A stretch of 9,721 bases of DNA, taken from contig CAVEGR010000042.1 in the NCBI GenBank assembly GCA_963615565.1, positions 1 through 9,721 on the forward strand, given 5' to 3'. Origin of the DNA: UBA9732 sp963615565. GTDB taxonomy: Bacteria > Spirochaetota > Spirochaetia > Sphaerochaetales > Sphaerochaetaceae. The translations under genes and the position numbers were made by a program. Of the stretch, positions 1 through 6,570 are shown in pieces. Below the pieces are notes generated by a model, which was not told the origin of the DNA, did not search any database, and worked only from the letters and a program-made list of their open reading frames with translations. Numbering within the stretch: position 1 is the first letter of the stretch; each line of letters begins with the position of its first letter.

Positions 1-405
1 GCCCGTGATGCTGGAATGTTCCTTGCTGCAATAGCCAGAGATAATGAAGCATCTGGTAAAAAATTGGCCTTCATTGCAGGAGGTGAGACAGTTGTTCATC
101 TTACAGGAAAAGGGAAGGGCGGAAGAAACCAAGAGATTGCACTAGCTGCTGCAGATGGCATAAGAAGCGTCAAAAAATGTTGTATCTTCTCTGTAGGAAG
201 TGATGGTACAGATGGTCCAACAGATGCTGCTGGTGGCTGTGTTGACCAAGAAACTGCAGCTATCCTTGACAATCAGGGTATTGTTATCTCTTCTGTTCTT
301 AAAAATAATGATGCTTACAATGCACTAAAGGCTGCTAACGCTCTTGTCATTACAGGCCCAACTGGTACCAATGTAAACGACTTAACAGTACTTCTCTTGA
401 ATTGA
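1..405 (+). CDS. Glycerate 2-kinase, MOFRL domain (3' part only)
   Basis: The C-terminal 134 residues of a class II glycerate kinase, open at the window's left edge. Glycerate kinases of this family (GckA/TtuD type) phosphorylate D-glycerate to 2-phosphoglycerate in the cytoplasm, feeding glyoxylate, tartrate or serine breakdown products into glycolysis. The visible part is the MOFRL domain: the GKGKGGRNQEIALAAA segment near the start, then SVGSDGTDGPTDAAGG, and a final ITGPTGTNVNDL before the end. These blocks are highly characteristic of the family. The reading frame is open from base 1 and ends in TGA at 403-405. The last six or so codons lie in a long perfect hairpin. The gene converges on the minus-strand metal-binding gene that ends at 443. 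The N-terminal domain, start and promoter lie outside the window. Confidence 0.93.
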   Translation, partial: ARDAGMFLAAIARDNEASGKKLAFIAGGETVVHLTGKGKGGRNQEIALAAADGIRSVKKCCIFSVGSDGTDGPTDAAGGCVDQETAAILDNQGIVISSVLKNNDAYNALKAANALVITGPTGTNVNDLTVLLLN

Positions 406-419
406 TTCAAGAGAAGTAC
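388..419. terminator. Perfect 15-bp hairpin between convergent genes
   Basis: GTACTTCTCTTGAAT (388-402) is followed after 2 nt by its exact reverse complement ATTCAAGAGAAGTAC (405-419). The hairpin covers the last codons and the stop of the glycerate kinase gene and lies 23 bp beyond the stop of the converging metal-binding gene at 443. Its position suggests a shared bidirectional terminator or 3'-end stabilising structure. No T-run follows on either strand, so it is not a standard intrinsic terminator. Confidence 0.5.
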
Positions 420-442
420 CATGGGCCTTCAGTTAAGAAAGA

Positions 443-691
443 TTAGAATCCAAAGAGACCTTTTTTAATATATGGCTCAGATTTAATTCCAAGCACTTTA
501 TAGCCAGTGTCTTCAATGGCTTTTTTGAGCTCTTCATCATTGAGAGCATCTTCAGAGACAATCTCAGCTGTACCATCTTTATGGGAAGCTCTGACTTTTT
601 TGACCTTAAAAGAATCTCTGATTGTGTCGCAAACATGGTTCTCGCACATGTTGCAAGCCATTCCATCAATGTTCACTGTTGTTTTGATCAT
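443..691 (-). CDS. Small heavy-metal-associated (HMA) protein, CopZ-like
   Basis: An 82-residue single-domain HMA protein. Such ferredoxin-like (beta-alpha-beta-beta-alpha-beta) proteins bind Cu(I) or a related soft metal through two cysteines and pass it to P-type ATPases or buffer it in the cytosol. The signature is GMACNMC at residues 10-16, with the metal-binding pair Cys13 and Cys16. His19 and Cys21 lie just after the site and are extra potential ligands. The rest is a short HMA fold with a GLFGF-type C-terminus. There is no signal peptide. The ATG start overlaps the TGA stop of the upstream glycosyltransferase gene (ATGA, 688-691), and AAGGAG lies 7 nt upstream (699-704), so translational coupling is likely. 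No copper ATPase or metal regulator is visible in the window, so the metal and partner are unknown. The family assignment is secure, the metal is inferred. Confidence 0.9.
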   Translation of the reverse strand: MIKTTVNIDGMACNMCENHVCDTIRDSFKVKKVRASHKDGTAEIVSEDALNDEELKKAIEDTGYKVLGIKSEPYIKKGLFGF

Positions 692-1866
692 ACCTGTTCT
701 CCTTCTTTGGCGTCTTGAGAGCCTTGAGCTTTTTGTGCTTTGTTAAAATCTTCTATAGCTTCTTGGAACATTTGCTCTACTTGTGTTACACATGCTTCAA
801 GAGAATATTTTTTAGCAGATTCTGCATATTCAACTTCCATTTTCTTTCTGTAATCTTCATGTTCAATCCACCAGTCAATGCGCTCAGCAAGTGCTTTTAC
901 ATCGTCTACAGGGAAAAGACTTTCTTCGCAAAGAGCAAATTGTGGAGTTGCACTCATTTTGCTATTTGCAATGATTGGAACAAGACCACCAGCAAAGGCC
1001 TCCATGCAAGACATGGCCTCAATTTCTGCCTGAGAAGCATGAACATAGAGGTCACACATAGCAATAATATCTAGAAGCTCAGGTTTTGTAAAAAACTTCA
1101 TAATAGGTTTAACAGGAAGAATCTTTCCTTTTTCTTCTAGATATTCTTTACGAGGTCCTTGTCCTGCAAGAATAAGTTGAATCTTATCTCTGTATTTTGA
1201 AAGGTTGACTGCCTCAATTAAGATATCTTGACGCTTTTCAATGGAGTATCTGCCAACAGTGAGGATACAGAAATAAGGCTGAAGTTCAGCTGTCTTTGGA
1301 ATTTTCCTGTAAACGAAATCGGGATCTATTCCATTGCTAATTACGTGAAGTTTTGCCTTGTAGTTATGTGCTTTTAGCTGGTCCGCAATCATTTTACTTG
1401 GGCAGTGAATATGTGTTGCATATTGGAAATTCCATTTTTTGAGAAGCCAGTAAATGAAGTCGTTGACAGGTTTTACTTCACCCATGTGGATTGAAGAAGA
1501 GATGTTTTCAGGTTGTACGTGAAATGCCATTGTGAATGGTTTATTTTGTGCTTGGCATTCCATGATAGTTCTCTTTGATAGCTCAAATGGCATATAGATG
1601 TGGACAAAATCTGCCCATGCAACGGCATCGTGGATGGTCTTTTCATCGTCCCACTTTGCAAATTTCATACCCTGCTTTGTGATAAGAGAGTCAAAAACAG
1701 GTACGTGATACGTATCAAGAGGATAGGTGCTCTGTCCTTCATTAGCCACACTTAAAGGGCGTACTTCATGACCATGCTTTTCTAAAATGGCTGCAAATCT
1801 TCTAGCCGATATTGTTACACCATTGTTTGCATCAAAAAATTGATCCGATACAAATAAAATCTTCAT
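688..1866 (-). CDS. Glycosyltransferase family 4 (GT-B fold)
   Basis: A 392-residue cytosolic or membrane-associated retaining glycosyltransferase of family GT4. The N-terminal Rossmann half begins MKILFVSDQFFDANNGVT, the acceptor-side loop typical of the family. HVQPEN (116-121) carries the conserved His. The donor half has TVGRYSIEKRQD (203-214) with the usual Arg206 and Lys211, LILAGQGP (231-238), and the E-x7-E motif at Glu281 and Glu289 followed by AFAGGLVPI. The last 25 residues are charged, polar and probably disordered. The overall look resembles diacylglycerol glucosyltransferases and related mannosyltransferases, so membrane glycolipid synthesis is a plausible role, but the acceptor cannot be read from sequence. 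The ATG has an AAGGAG Shine-Dalgarno 5 nt upstream (1872-1877). The gene lies 22 nt after the YitT gene and overlaps the HMA gene by 4 nt. Confidence 0.88.
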   Translation of the reverse strand: MKILFVSDQFFDANNGVTISARRFAAILEKHGHEVRPLSVANEGQSTYPLDTYHVPVFDSLITKQGMKFAKWDDEKTIHDAVAWADFVHIYMPFELSKRTIMECQAQNKPFTMAFHVQPENISSSIHMGEVKPVNDFIYWLLKKWNFQYATHIHCPSKMIADQLKAHNYKAKLHVISNGIDPDFVYRKIPKTAELQPYFCILTVGRYSIEKRQDILIEAVNLSKYRDKIQLILAGQGPRKEYLEEKGKILPVKPIMKFFTKPELLDIIAMCDLYVHASQAEIEAMSCMEAFAGGLVPIIANSKMSATPQFALCEESLFPVDDVKALAERIDWWIEHEDYRKKMEVEYAESAKKYSLEACVTQVEQMFQEAIEDFNKAQKAQGSQDAKEGEQV

Positions 1867-1888
1867 AGTTGCTCCTTAGGTTTATTCT

Positions 1889-2806
1889 TCAACTTTTCAG
1901 AACATTTCCAATAGGCACAAAACCTTCTCCTAACACTTCGTAAGTGTCTTGAATGAACATGAAGGCCCTGGAATCTTCTTCATAAACTATTTTGGTTAAA
2001 TCATTTAACTGTCTATTATGCATTACTGCAATTAGTAAGGTTCTTTCTTGTCCAGTGTAGGTTCCAACACCTTTAATTGCTGTTGCACCATGGTCAAGTT
2101 CTGTGTTTATTCTTCTTGTTATCTCATTGCTTTTTTCACTGATAATATAGGCTGTTTTAGCATAACGAGTGCCAAGATTTAACATCATGTAGTTTACCAT
2201 GTAAGTTGATATAAAGATTGTAATTATGCCACACAATGCATGTTGAATACCAAATACAAAAACGCCTGAAAGAAGAACAAGACCATCTGCTATAAAAAGT
2301 GCAGCAGCTGTTGATAGTGGAGTGTATTTGTTTATTATTTGGGCAATTATATCAGTACCACCAGTGTTGGCTCCAGTACGCATTACAAGTCCAACTCCGC
2401 CACCAACAAGACCACCACCAAAGAAAACAGAAAGCATTAAATCTAGGCTATCTGTATAAGGAACAATGCCGTTGTAACCTGTAAGTAAACCAAAAAAACT
2501 TGTCCAAAGCGATATTAAAATGGTTCCAGCAATACTTTTCATTCCATAGGCAATTCCAAATGAAAGCACACCAGCAATAAAAATTGGAACAGATACACAG
2601 AGCATTGCAAGTCCTGTATCAAAACCAGTTAGATGGTAAATTATTGTTGCAATTCCATTAACTCCACCGCAGGATATTTTAGCTGGAGTGATAAAACATG
2701 CAATTCCAAAGCCTGCAATGCAAGTACCTACTACAATGTAAAGAAAGTCACGTAATTTATGAGCCTTATACTGCGACATAGTTTCTGCGTTACCTACTTT
2801 TTTCAT
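1889..2806 (-). CDS. YitT family membrane protein (DUF161 + DUF2179)
   Basis: A 305-residue inner-membrane protein of the YitT family, whose transport or sensing function is not firmly known. The N-terminal DUF161 part has about five to six hydrophobic segments, roughly at residues 20-41, 64-87, 91-112, 122-143, 165-187 and 190-210. The family motif RTGANTGGTDIIAQII lies near 143-158. From about 218 to the end is the soluble DUF2179 domain, with HGATAIKGVGTYTGQER around 239-255. The length matches typical YitT proteins. Start choice is uncertain. ATG at 2806 has no Shine-Dalgarno but sits 6 nt after a TATTAT box, while Met10 (ATG at 2777-2779) has only a weak GTAGG upstream. The gene lies 19 nt behind the ABC-F gene and 22 nt ahead of the GT4 gene. 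Confidence 0.92.
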   Translation of the reverse strand: MKKVGNAETMSQYKAHKLRDFLYIVVGTCIAGFGIACFITPAKISCGGVNGIATIIYHLTGFDTGLAMLCVSVPIFIAGVLSFGIAYGMKSIAGTILISLWTSFFGLLTGYNGIVPYTDSLDLMLSVFFGGGLVGGGVGLVMRTGANTGGTDIIAQIINKYTPLSTAAALFIADGLVLLSGVFVFGIQHALCGIITIFISTYMVNYMMLNLGTRYAKTAYIISEKSNEITRRINTELDHGATAIKGVGTYTGQERTLLIAVMHNRQLNDLTKIVYEEDSRAFMFIQDTYEVLGEGFVPIGNVLKS

Positions 2807-2842
2807 GTGGTTATAATACTAACAATCATGCTAGTTCTGCAA
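2807..2842 (-). promoter_or_regulatory. Candidate internal promoter for the YitT gene
   Basis: On the minus strand TTGCAG (2842-2837) and TATTAT (2818-2813) are separated by 18 bp. The -10 box ends 6 nt before the ATG at 2806. The -35 box lies in the last codons of the ABC-F gene. Transcription would start at or next to the A of the ATG, giving a leaderless mRNA. This is a sequence match only. Confidence 0.4.
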
Positions 2843-4679
2843 GTTCTTCCCATCTTTTATATAGGCCTTCTAGTTGTTCGTTAAGCTTATTGTATTCTTT
2901 TGCTTTTTCTCCTAGAGTATCGGCCTGTCCAGAAGAGAAGAATTTTTCTAAAACTTCCTTTCGCTCTTCCAGTTCCTCTATGTTTGCACTAATAGCCTCA
3001 AATTCCTTCTTTTGGTTAAAAGTTAGGCCTTTCTTCTTGTTTGAGGGTATTGTTTGGCCATTTTGTTTTGGCTTGAACCCTTTTGCAAGACTTTCTTTTG
3101 AGTTAATTTCTTTTGCTATTTTGGCCTCATTTGCCTTGGCTCTTTCATAGTTCTTGTAGTCCGTGTAATTGCCTTCAAATCTTGTTGTCTCTGGCATGAT
3201 AATTAGCTCTGAACATGTTTTATCCAAGAAGGCTCTATCATGACTAACTGCAGCAACACAACCTTGAAAATCAGTTATGTATTGTTCAAGACGGCATAAA
3301 GTGTCTATATCTAGGTCATTAGTAGGTTCATCTAGCACTAGAAAGTTTGGATTACTTACAAGAGTTGCAAGTAAATAGAGACGCCTTTTTTCTCCACCTG
3401 ATAGGATACTAATTGGTAGCCTGTGAAATGAAGATGGAAAACCAAAAAGTTCTAAAAATCTTGCTGGTGTTACGCTAAAACCTTGAGAAATTGTAATATT
3501 TTCTCCAATTTCAGATATGTACTCTAGCATTGTCTTCCCAAGAGGCAGTTTTGCTGATTTCTGGTCATAATAACCAAAGGCGGTATTAACACCGGTATCA
3601 ACTTCTCCACTTGAGGCTTCCAGATTTCCAGTTATTAAGTCTAGTAATGTACTTTTTCCACTTCCATTAGGTCCAATGATTCCTATGCGCATTCCTTTTA
3701 CAAATTCTATGCTCAAATCTTGGATGATGGTTTTGTCTCCACGTTTTGCACTGACATTTTTTAACTCTAAAATCTTTTTGCCAAGTCTTCGTGTGACGCT
3801 AGAAAAATCTCTTCCTTCCTCTTCTGGCTTTCTTTGAAGGCTTTTCATTTCTTCAATACGTTGTTTTCTTCCACCATCTTTTCCTGTTCTAGCTTGTGGG
3901 CCTCTATGAAGCCATTCAATTTCACGCCTGAGAATTGTTGCTAGTCTATCTTGTTCTTTTTGAAGTGCATTAAGCCGTTCTGCTTTGTGTTCTGTGAAAC
4001 TTGTATAACCACCTTCATAGAAGAATGCTTTTTTATTGTCAAGCTCCATTGTTTTGGTACATATTTTGTCTAGAAAATATCTATCATGAGTGACTAAAAG
4101 TATTGTAAAAGAGCCTGTTGTTAGTTTTGTTTCTAGCCATTCTATGGCCGGAATATCTAGGTGGTTTGTTGGTTCATCTAAAAGCAAGATATTTGGTTCA
4201 ATGGCCAAAATCTTAGCTATAGCTGCTTTTTTTTGTGTGCCACCTGACAATTGGGACATCAATTTGTCTATTGGTTCTTTTACTCCAAGTTCTCCAAGAT
4301 AACTTTTATAATGGTCTTCTATATTCCAAAGGCCAAGGTTTTCTATCTCTTCAAATGTTTCATGATTGCCTTCTTGAAAGTCTCTTAAAAGTTTTACATG
4401 TGGATCATCTCCAGTGAGTAAAAAGGATTCTAGCGTACAATCAGATTCAAAGTGAATATCTTGTTCTAGATATGCAACTCTACATGAACTGTTAATTGTG
4501 ACTTTGCCAGTATCGGGCTCTAAAGTGCGTGCCATTATCTTGAGAAATGTGGATTTCCCTGCACCGTTTTTGCCTACTATTCCTAGACGTTCGCCTACAT
4601 CTAGGCCAAAACTAACGTTGGCAAAGAGAAAGTCGTCCTTGACTGTTTTAGATATGTTGTATACAGATATTGCATTCAC
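2826..4679 (-). CDS. uup: ABC-F ATPase, Uup-like
   Basis: A soluble twin-ATPase ABC-F protein of 617 residues. ABC-F proteins bind the ribosomal E site and modulate or rescue stalled translation; Uup has also been linked to replication and transposon excision. Domain 1: Walker A GKNGAGKS (36-43), signature LSGGTQ (144-149), Walker B LLLDEPTNHLD (from 165), H-loop His198. A basic linker (about 225-290) contains EWLHRGPQARTGK, as in Uup. Domain 2: GPNGSGKS (336-343), LSGGEKRR (from 426), VLDEPTNDLD (catalytic Glu451), His480. The C-terminal 60 residues form a Uup-type antiparallel coiled coil with heptad-like Glu/Leu/Lys, which separates it from EttA. There are no membrane segments. I prefer the GTG at 4677-4679 (protein starts NAISVYNIS, usual for the family); GTG at 4683-4685 would add two codons. 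No Shine-Dalgarno precedes either. It is the first gene of the minus-strand unit. Confidence 0.93.
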   Translation of the reverse strand: MNAISVYNISKTVKDDFLFANVSFGLDVGERLGIVGKNGAGKSTFLKIMARTLEPDTGKVTINSSCRVAYLEQDIHFESDCTLESFLLTGDDPHVKLLRDFQEGNHETFEEIENLGLWNIEDHYKSYLGELGVKEPIDKLMSQLSGGTQKKAAIAKILAIEPNILLLDEPTNHLDIPAIEWLETKLTTGSFTILLVTHDRYFLDKICTKTMELDNKKAFFYEGGYTSFTEHKAERLNALQKEQDRLATILRREIEWLHRGPQARTGKDGGRKQRIEEMKSLQRKPEEEGRDFSSVTRRLGKKILELKNVSAKRGDKTIIQDLSIEFVKGMRIGIIGPNGSGKSTLLDLITGNLEASSGEVDTGVNTAFGYYDQKSAKLPLGKTMLEYISEIGENITISQGFSVTPARFLELFGFPSSFHRLPISILSGGEKRRLYLLATLVSNPNFLVLDEPTNDLDIDTLCRLEQYITDFQGCVAAVSHDRAFLDKTCSELIIMPETTRFEGNYTDYKNYERAKANEAKIAKEINSKESLAKGFKPKQNGQTIPSNKKKGLTFNQKKEFEAISANIEELEERKEVLEKFFSSGQADTLGEKAKEYNKLNEQLEGLYKRWEELAELA

Positions 4680-4685
4680 ATCCAC

Positions 4686-4714
4686 GTTTTAGCAAAAAAT
4701 TGCATAAGGGACAA
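4686..4714 (-). promoter_or_regulatory. Candidate promoter for the ABC-F unit
   Basis: The minus strand has TTGTCC (4714-4709), a 17-bp spacer, and TAAAAC (4691-4686), the latter preceded by TGC like an extended -10. The -10 ends 6 nt before the GTG at 4679, again predicting a leaderless start. Each box matches consensus at only 4 of 6 positions. It lies back to back with the candidate promoter of the divergent flavoprotein gene. Confidence 0.33.
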
Positions 4715-4716
4715 GC

Positions 4717-4745
4717 TACACAAAAAAGAATACATACGGTAGTAT
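4717..4745 (+). promoter_or_regulatory. Candidate promoter for the COG2509 gene
   Basis: TACACA (4717-4722), a 17-bp spacer and TAGTAT (4740-4745) lie 7 nt before the ATG at 4753. An alternative pair is GGGACA (4708-4713) with TACATA (4731-4736), which would leave a leader of roughly 10 nt. Either choice leaves no room for a Shine-Dalgarno, and none is visible. The match is weak (4/6 per box). Confidence 0.3.
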
Positions 4746-4752
4746 CAAATTC

Positions 4753-6384
4753 ATGCAAAAAGATGTTCAGTTAAGGCTACCTCCATGGAAGGCTGCCAAT
4801 GAAAAAGAGATAAGAAAAGCTCTTGGAATTGGAGATTTCACTCCATTTCTTATTATTAAAAAGTCAATAGACGCTAGACGTAAGGATGTAATGGTGGATC
4901 TGATTTGTAGAATCAATCCGGAGAATATAATCTTTCAACCTATTGAACTTAAAGATGCAAATCCTGCTTTGGGGCAGGTTATAATTGTTGGAAGTGGTCC
5001 TGCTGGACTTTTTGCAGCGCTTACTTTGCTGGAAAATGGTATTAAACCTATAGTCTTAGAACGTGGTAAAGATGTTCATTCTAGAAGAAAAGATATTGCT
5101 TTAATTTCTACCCAAGGAAAGGTTGATTCTCAGTCTAATTATAGTTTTGGTGAAGGTGGTGCTGGAGCATTCTCAGATGGAAAGCTGTACACTCGTAGTA
5201 AAAAACGTGGTGAAAATTCAAAAGTTCTTAATCTTTTTGTGCAATATGGAGCCAATCCATCAATTTTATATGAAGCACATCCTCACATTGGCACGGACAA
5301 GCTTCCAAAGATTGTTGAAAACATGCGTAGTGCAATCATCTCTCACGGTGGTGAGGTTCATTTTGAAACTCAGATGGTTGATCTTATTCTTAATAATGAG
5401 TCTGAGCCCACTTGCACTGGTTGTATTGCCAAGAATTTGCAAACAGGCGAACTTTTATCTTATCTTGGTCCAGTAATTCTTGCTATTGGCAATGCTGCAC
5501 GTGACACATTTGAAATGCTTCATTCAAGAGGTGTTCAACTTGAAGCCAAAGATTTAGCTATGGGTGTGCGTCTTGAGCATCCACAGCATTTAATTGACTG
5601 CATTCAATATCATAACTTAGAGGGAAGGGGTGATTTTCTTCCCGCAGCAGAATATAGTTTTATCACGCAAGTACCACTATCAGAGATTGATTTCTCGTGT
5701 AGTGTAAATTGTTCAAATTCTTCCAGGTCATTTATCAAGCCTACAGAAAAATCCTCAATTGGAGTCTACTCATTTTGCATGTGTCCAGGTGGCTTTGTGG
5801 TGCCAGCAGCATCAGATGCTCAGCAGGTGGTTGTCAATGGCATGTCTCCCAGCAATAGAGGCTCAAAATGGGCCAATAGTGGCATGGTTGTAGAATTTCC
5901 AACCTCTCTTTTAGCCGATACTCTCTATATACAAAAGCATCCACTTTGCATGATGAATTTACAAACTGAGATTGAAAAGGCAACATTTGAGGCTGCTTTG
6001 GGCTCTCAAAAAGCACCATCCCAACGCATGGTAGACTTCATGAAAGGGCATTTAAGCTCCTCTCTGCCTTCTTCTAGCTATGCTCCAGGCCTAACATCTT
6101 CCAATTTGCGCGAGATCCTGCCTCCATATGTCACAACCGCCTTATCTTTTGCCTTCAAGACCTTTGGTCGTAGCGCACACGGGTTTGAGACCAATGAGGC
6201 CATTTTGATAGGTAGCGAAACGCGTACCTCAAGCCCAATTCGCATAATAAGACATCCCGATACTCTTGCAAGTCTTTCCTTGAAAAATCTCTATCCATGT
6301 GGTGAAGGTGCAGGGTACGCTGGCGGTATTGTTAGTGCTGCCATTGATGGTATTAGATGTGCACAAATGATTGCCTATAGATGA
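4753..6384 (+). CDS. COG2509-type FAD-dependent dehydrogenase
   Basis: A 543-residue cytosolic flavoprotein of the family called 'uncharacterised FAD-dependent dehydrogenases' (COG2509). The substrate is not established. Residues 1-75 form the small N-terminal alpha/beta domain usual for this family (RLPPWKAANEKEIRKALGI). FAD binding begins at VIIVGSGPAGLFAA, with the dinucleotide loop Gly80-x-Gly82-x-x-Gly85 and the ribose-binding Glu103 in VLERG. GEGGAGAFSDGKLYT (133-147) is the strongest family block. A second FAD segment, LYPCGEGAGYAGGIVSAAIDG, closes the protein near 512-535. There are no membrane segments or signal peptide. The full length fits the family. The gene is divergent from the ABC-F unit across a gap of only 67-73 nt. 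No Shine-Dalgarno precedes the ATG, and the nearest promoter-like boxes predict a leaderless or very short leader transcript. Confidence 0.92.
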   Translation: MQKDVQLRLPPWKAANEKEIRKALGIGDFTPFLIIKKSIDARRKDVMVDLICRINPENIIFQPIELKDANPALGQVIIVGSGPAGLFAALTLLENGIKPIVLERGKDVHSRRKDIALISTQGKVDSQSNYSFGEGGAGAFSDGKLYTRSKKRGENSKVLNLFVQYGANPSILYEAHPHIGTDKLPKIVENMRSAIISHGGEVHFETQMVDLILNNESEPTCTGCIAKNLQTGELLSYLGPVILAIGNAARDTFEMLHSRGVQLEAKDLAMGVRLEHPQHLIDCIQYHNLEGRGDFLPAAEYSFITQVPLSEIDFSCSVNCSNSSRSFIKPTEKSSIGVYSFCMCPGGFVVPAASDAQQVVVNGMSPSNRGSKWANSGMVVEFPTSLLADTLYIQKHPLCMMNLQTEIEKATFEAALGSQKAPSQRMVDFMKGHLSSSLPSSSYAPGLTSSNLREILPPYVTTALSFAFKTFGRSAHGFETNEAILIGSETRTSSPIRIIRHPDTLASLSLKNLYPCGEGAGYAGGIVSAAIDGIRCAQMIAYR

Positions 6385-6421
6385 TTTTTTTCTGAGAATT
6401 TTCTTAAAAAAATCTTATTTT
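6383..6421 (+). terminator. AT-rich hairpin at the end of the COG2509 gene
   Basis: GATTTTTTT (6383-6391) pairs exactly with AAAAAAATC (6406-6414), starting inside the TGA stop, and a T-rich stretch (TTATTTT) follows. The stem is almost all A-T and the loop is 14 nt, so the structure is weak for an intrinsic terminator. It is nevertheless the only candidate downstream of this gene. Confidence 0.4.
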
Positions 6422-6460
6422 GGTACTTGTAACTCAAGAGAAGAGATGATAGGGTAATTT

Positions 6461-6508
6461 ATGGTCTTGGGGTCTTGCTGTGTATTTTTCTCCCCACCCC
6501 AATCCTAA
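6461..6508 (+). other. Possible 15-codon leader ORF upstream of ybaK
   Basis: An ATG at 6461 opens a 15-codon frame (MVLGSCCVFFSPPQS) that ends at TAA 6506-6508. An AGGG lies 6 nt upstream. It sits 62 nt before ybaK, and it contains a Cys-Cys and a Pro-Pro pair. The downstream enzyme family acts on Cys-tRNA(Pro), which makes these pairs suggestive. No good promoter is visible ahead of it, and a frame this short can easily arise by chance. Confidence 0.15.
6467..6502. repeat. 7-bp inverted repeat in the 6385-6570 gap
   Basis: TTGGGGT (6467-6473) and ACCCCAA (6496-6502) are exact reverse complements around a 22-nt pyrimidine-rich loop. A third segment, CCCAACC (6524-6530), directly before a T7 run, can pair with the same left arm (TTGGG), so two exclusive foldings are possible. 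The repeat is the most GC-rich part of an otherwise AT-rich gap. Confidence 0.4.
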
Positions 6509-6532
6509 AAGCGCAGTGAGATGCCCAACCTT

Positions 6533-6550
6533 TTTTTGCAAAAAGCTTTT
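6533..6550. repeat. Overlapping palindromes over the ybaK -35 region
   Basis: TTTTTGCAAAAA (6533-6544) and AAAAGCTTTT (6541-6550) are both perfect palindromes and share four A residues. Together they cover the -35 box and the first half of the spacer of the ybaK promoter, where an operator or a bent A-tract would act. No regulator is identifiable. Confidence 0.35.
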
Positions 6551-6564
6551 GAGAATGTTATACT
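6536..6564 (+). promoter_or_regulatory. Strong sigma-70-type promoter for ybaK, leaderless
   Basis: TTGCAA (6536-6541), a 17-bp spacer and TATACT (6559-6564) make the best sigma-70 match in the window. The -10 ends 6 nt before the ATG at 6571, so transcription should begin at the start codon itself. The sequence between -10 and ATG (GCCCTC) contains no Shine-Dalgarno. Confidence 0.6.
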
Positions 6565-6570
6565 GCCCTC

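Noticed and set aside
433..746. Open frames on both strands overlapping the HMA gene
   Set aside because: They are shadows of the HMA and GT4 genes. They show no domain, and the HMA frame has the CxxC motif and a proper ribosome site.
4227..4234. Eight-base A/T run (A8 on the coding strand) in the ABC-F signature motif region
   Set aside because: It encodes the ordinary GGTQKKA sequence, and A8 runs are common in AT-rich genes. Slippage is possible but nothing else suggests it.
6422..6445. Resemblance of GGTACTT and CAAGAGAAG here to the arms of the 388-419 hairpin
   Set aside because: Only short pieces match, in a different arrangement, and they do not form a comparable stem. Most likely chance.
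6467..6537. Small RNA gene with a T7 terminator in the 6385-6570 gap
   Set aside because: No convincing promoter upstream, and the T7 run overlaps the -35 of the ybaK promoter. The structure is reported as repeats only.
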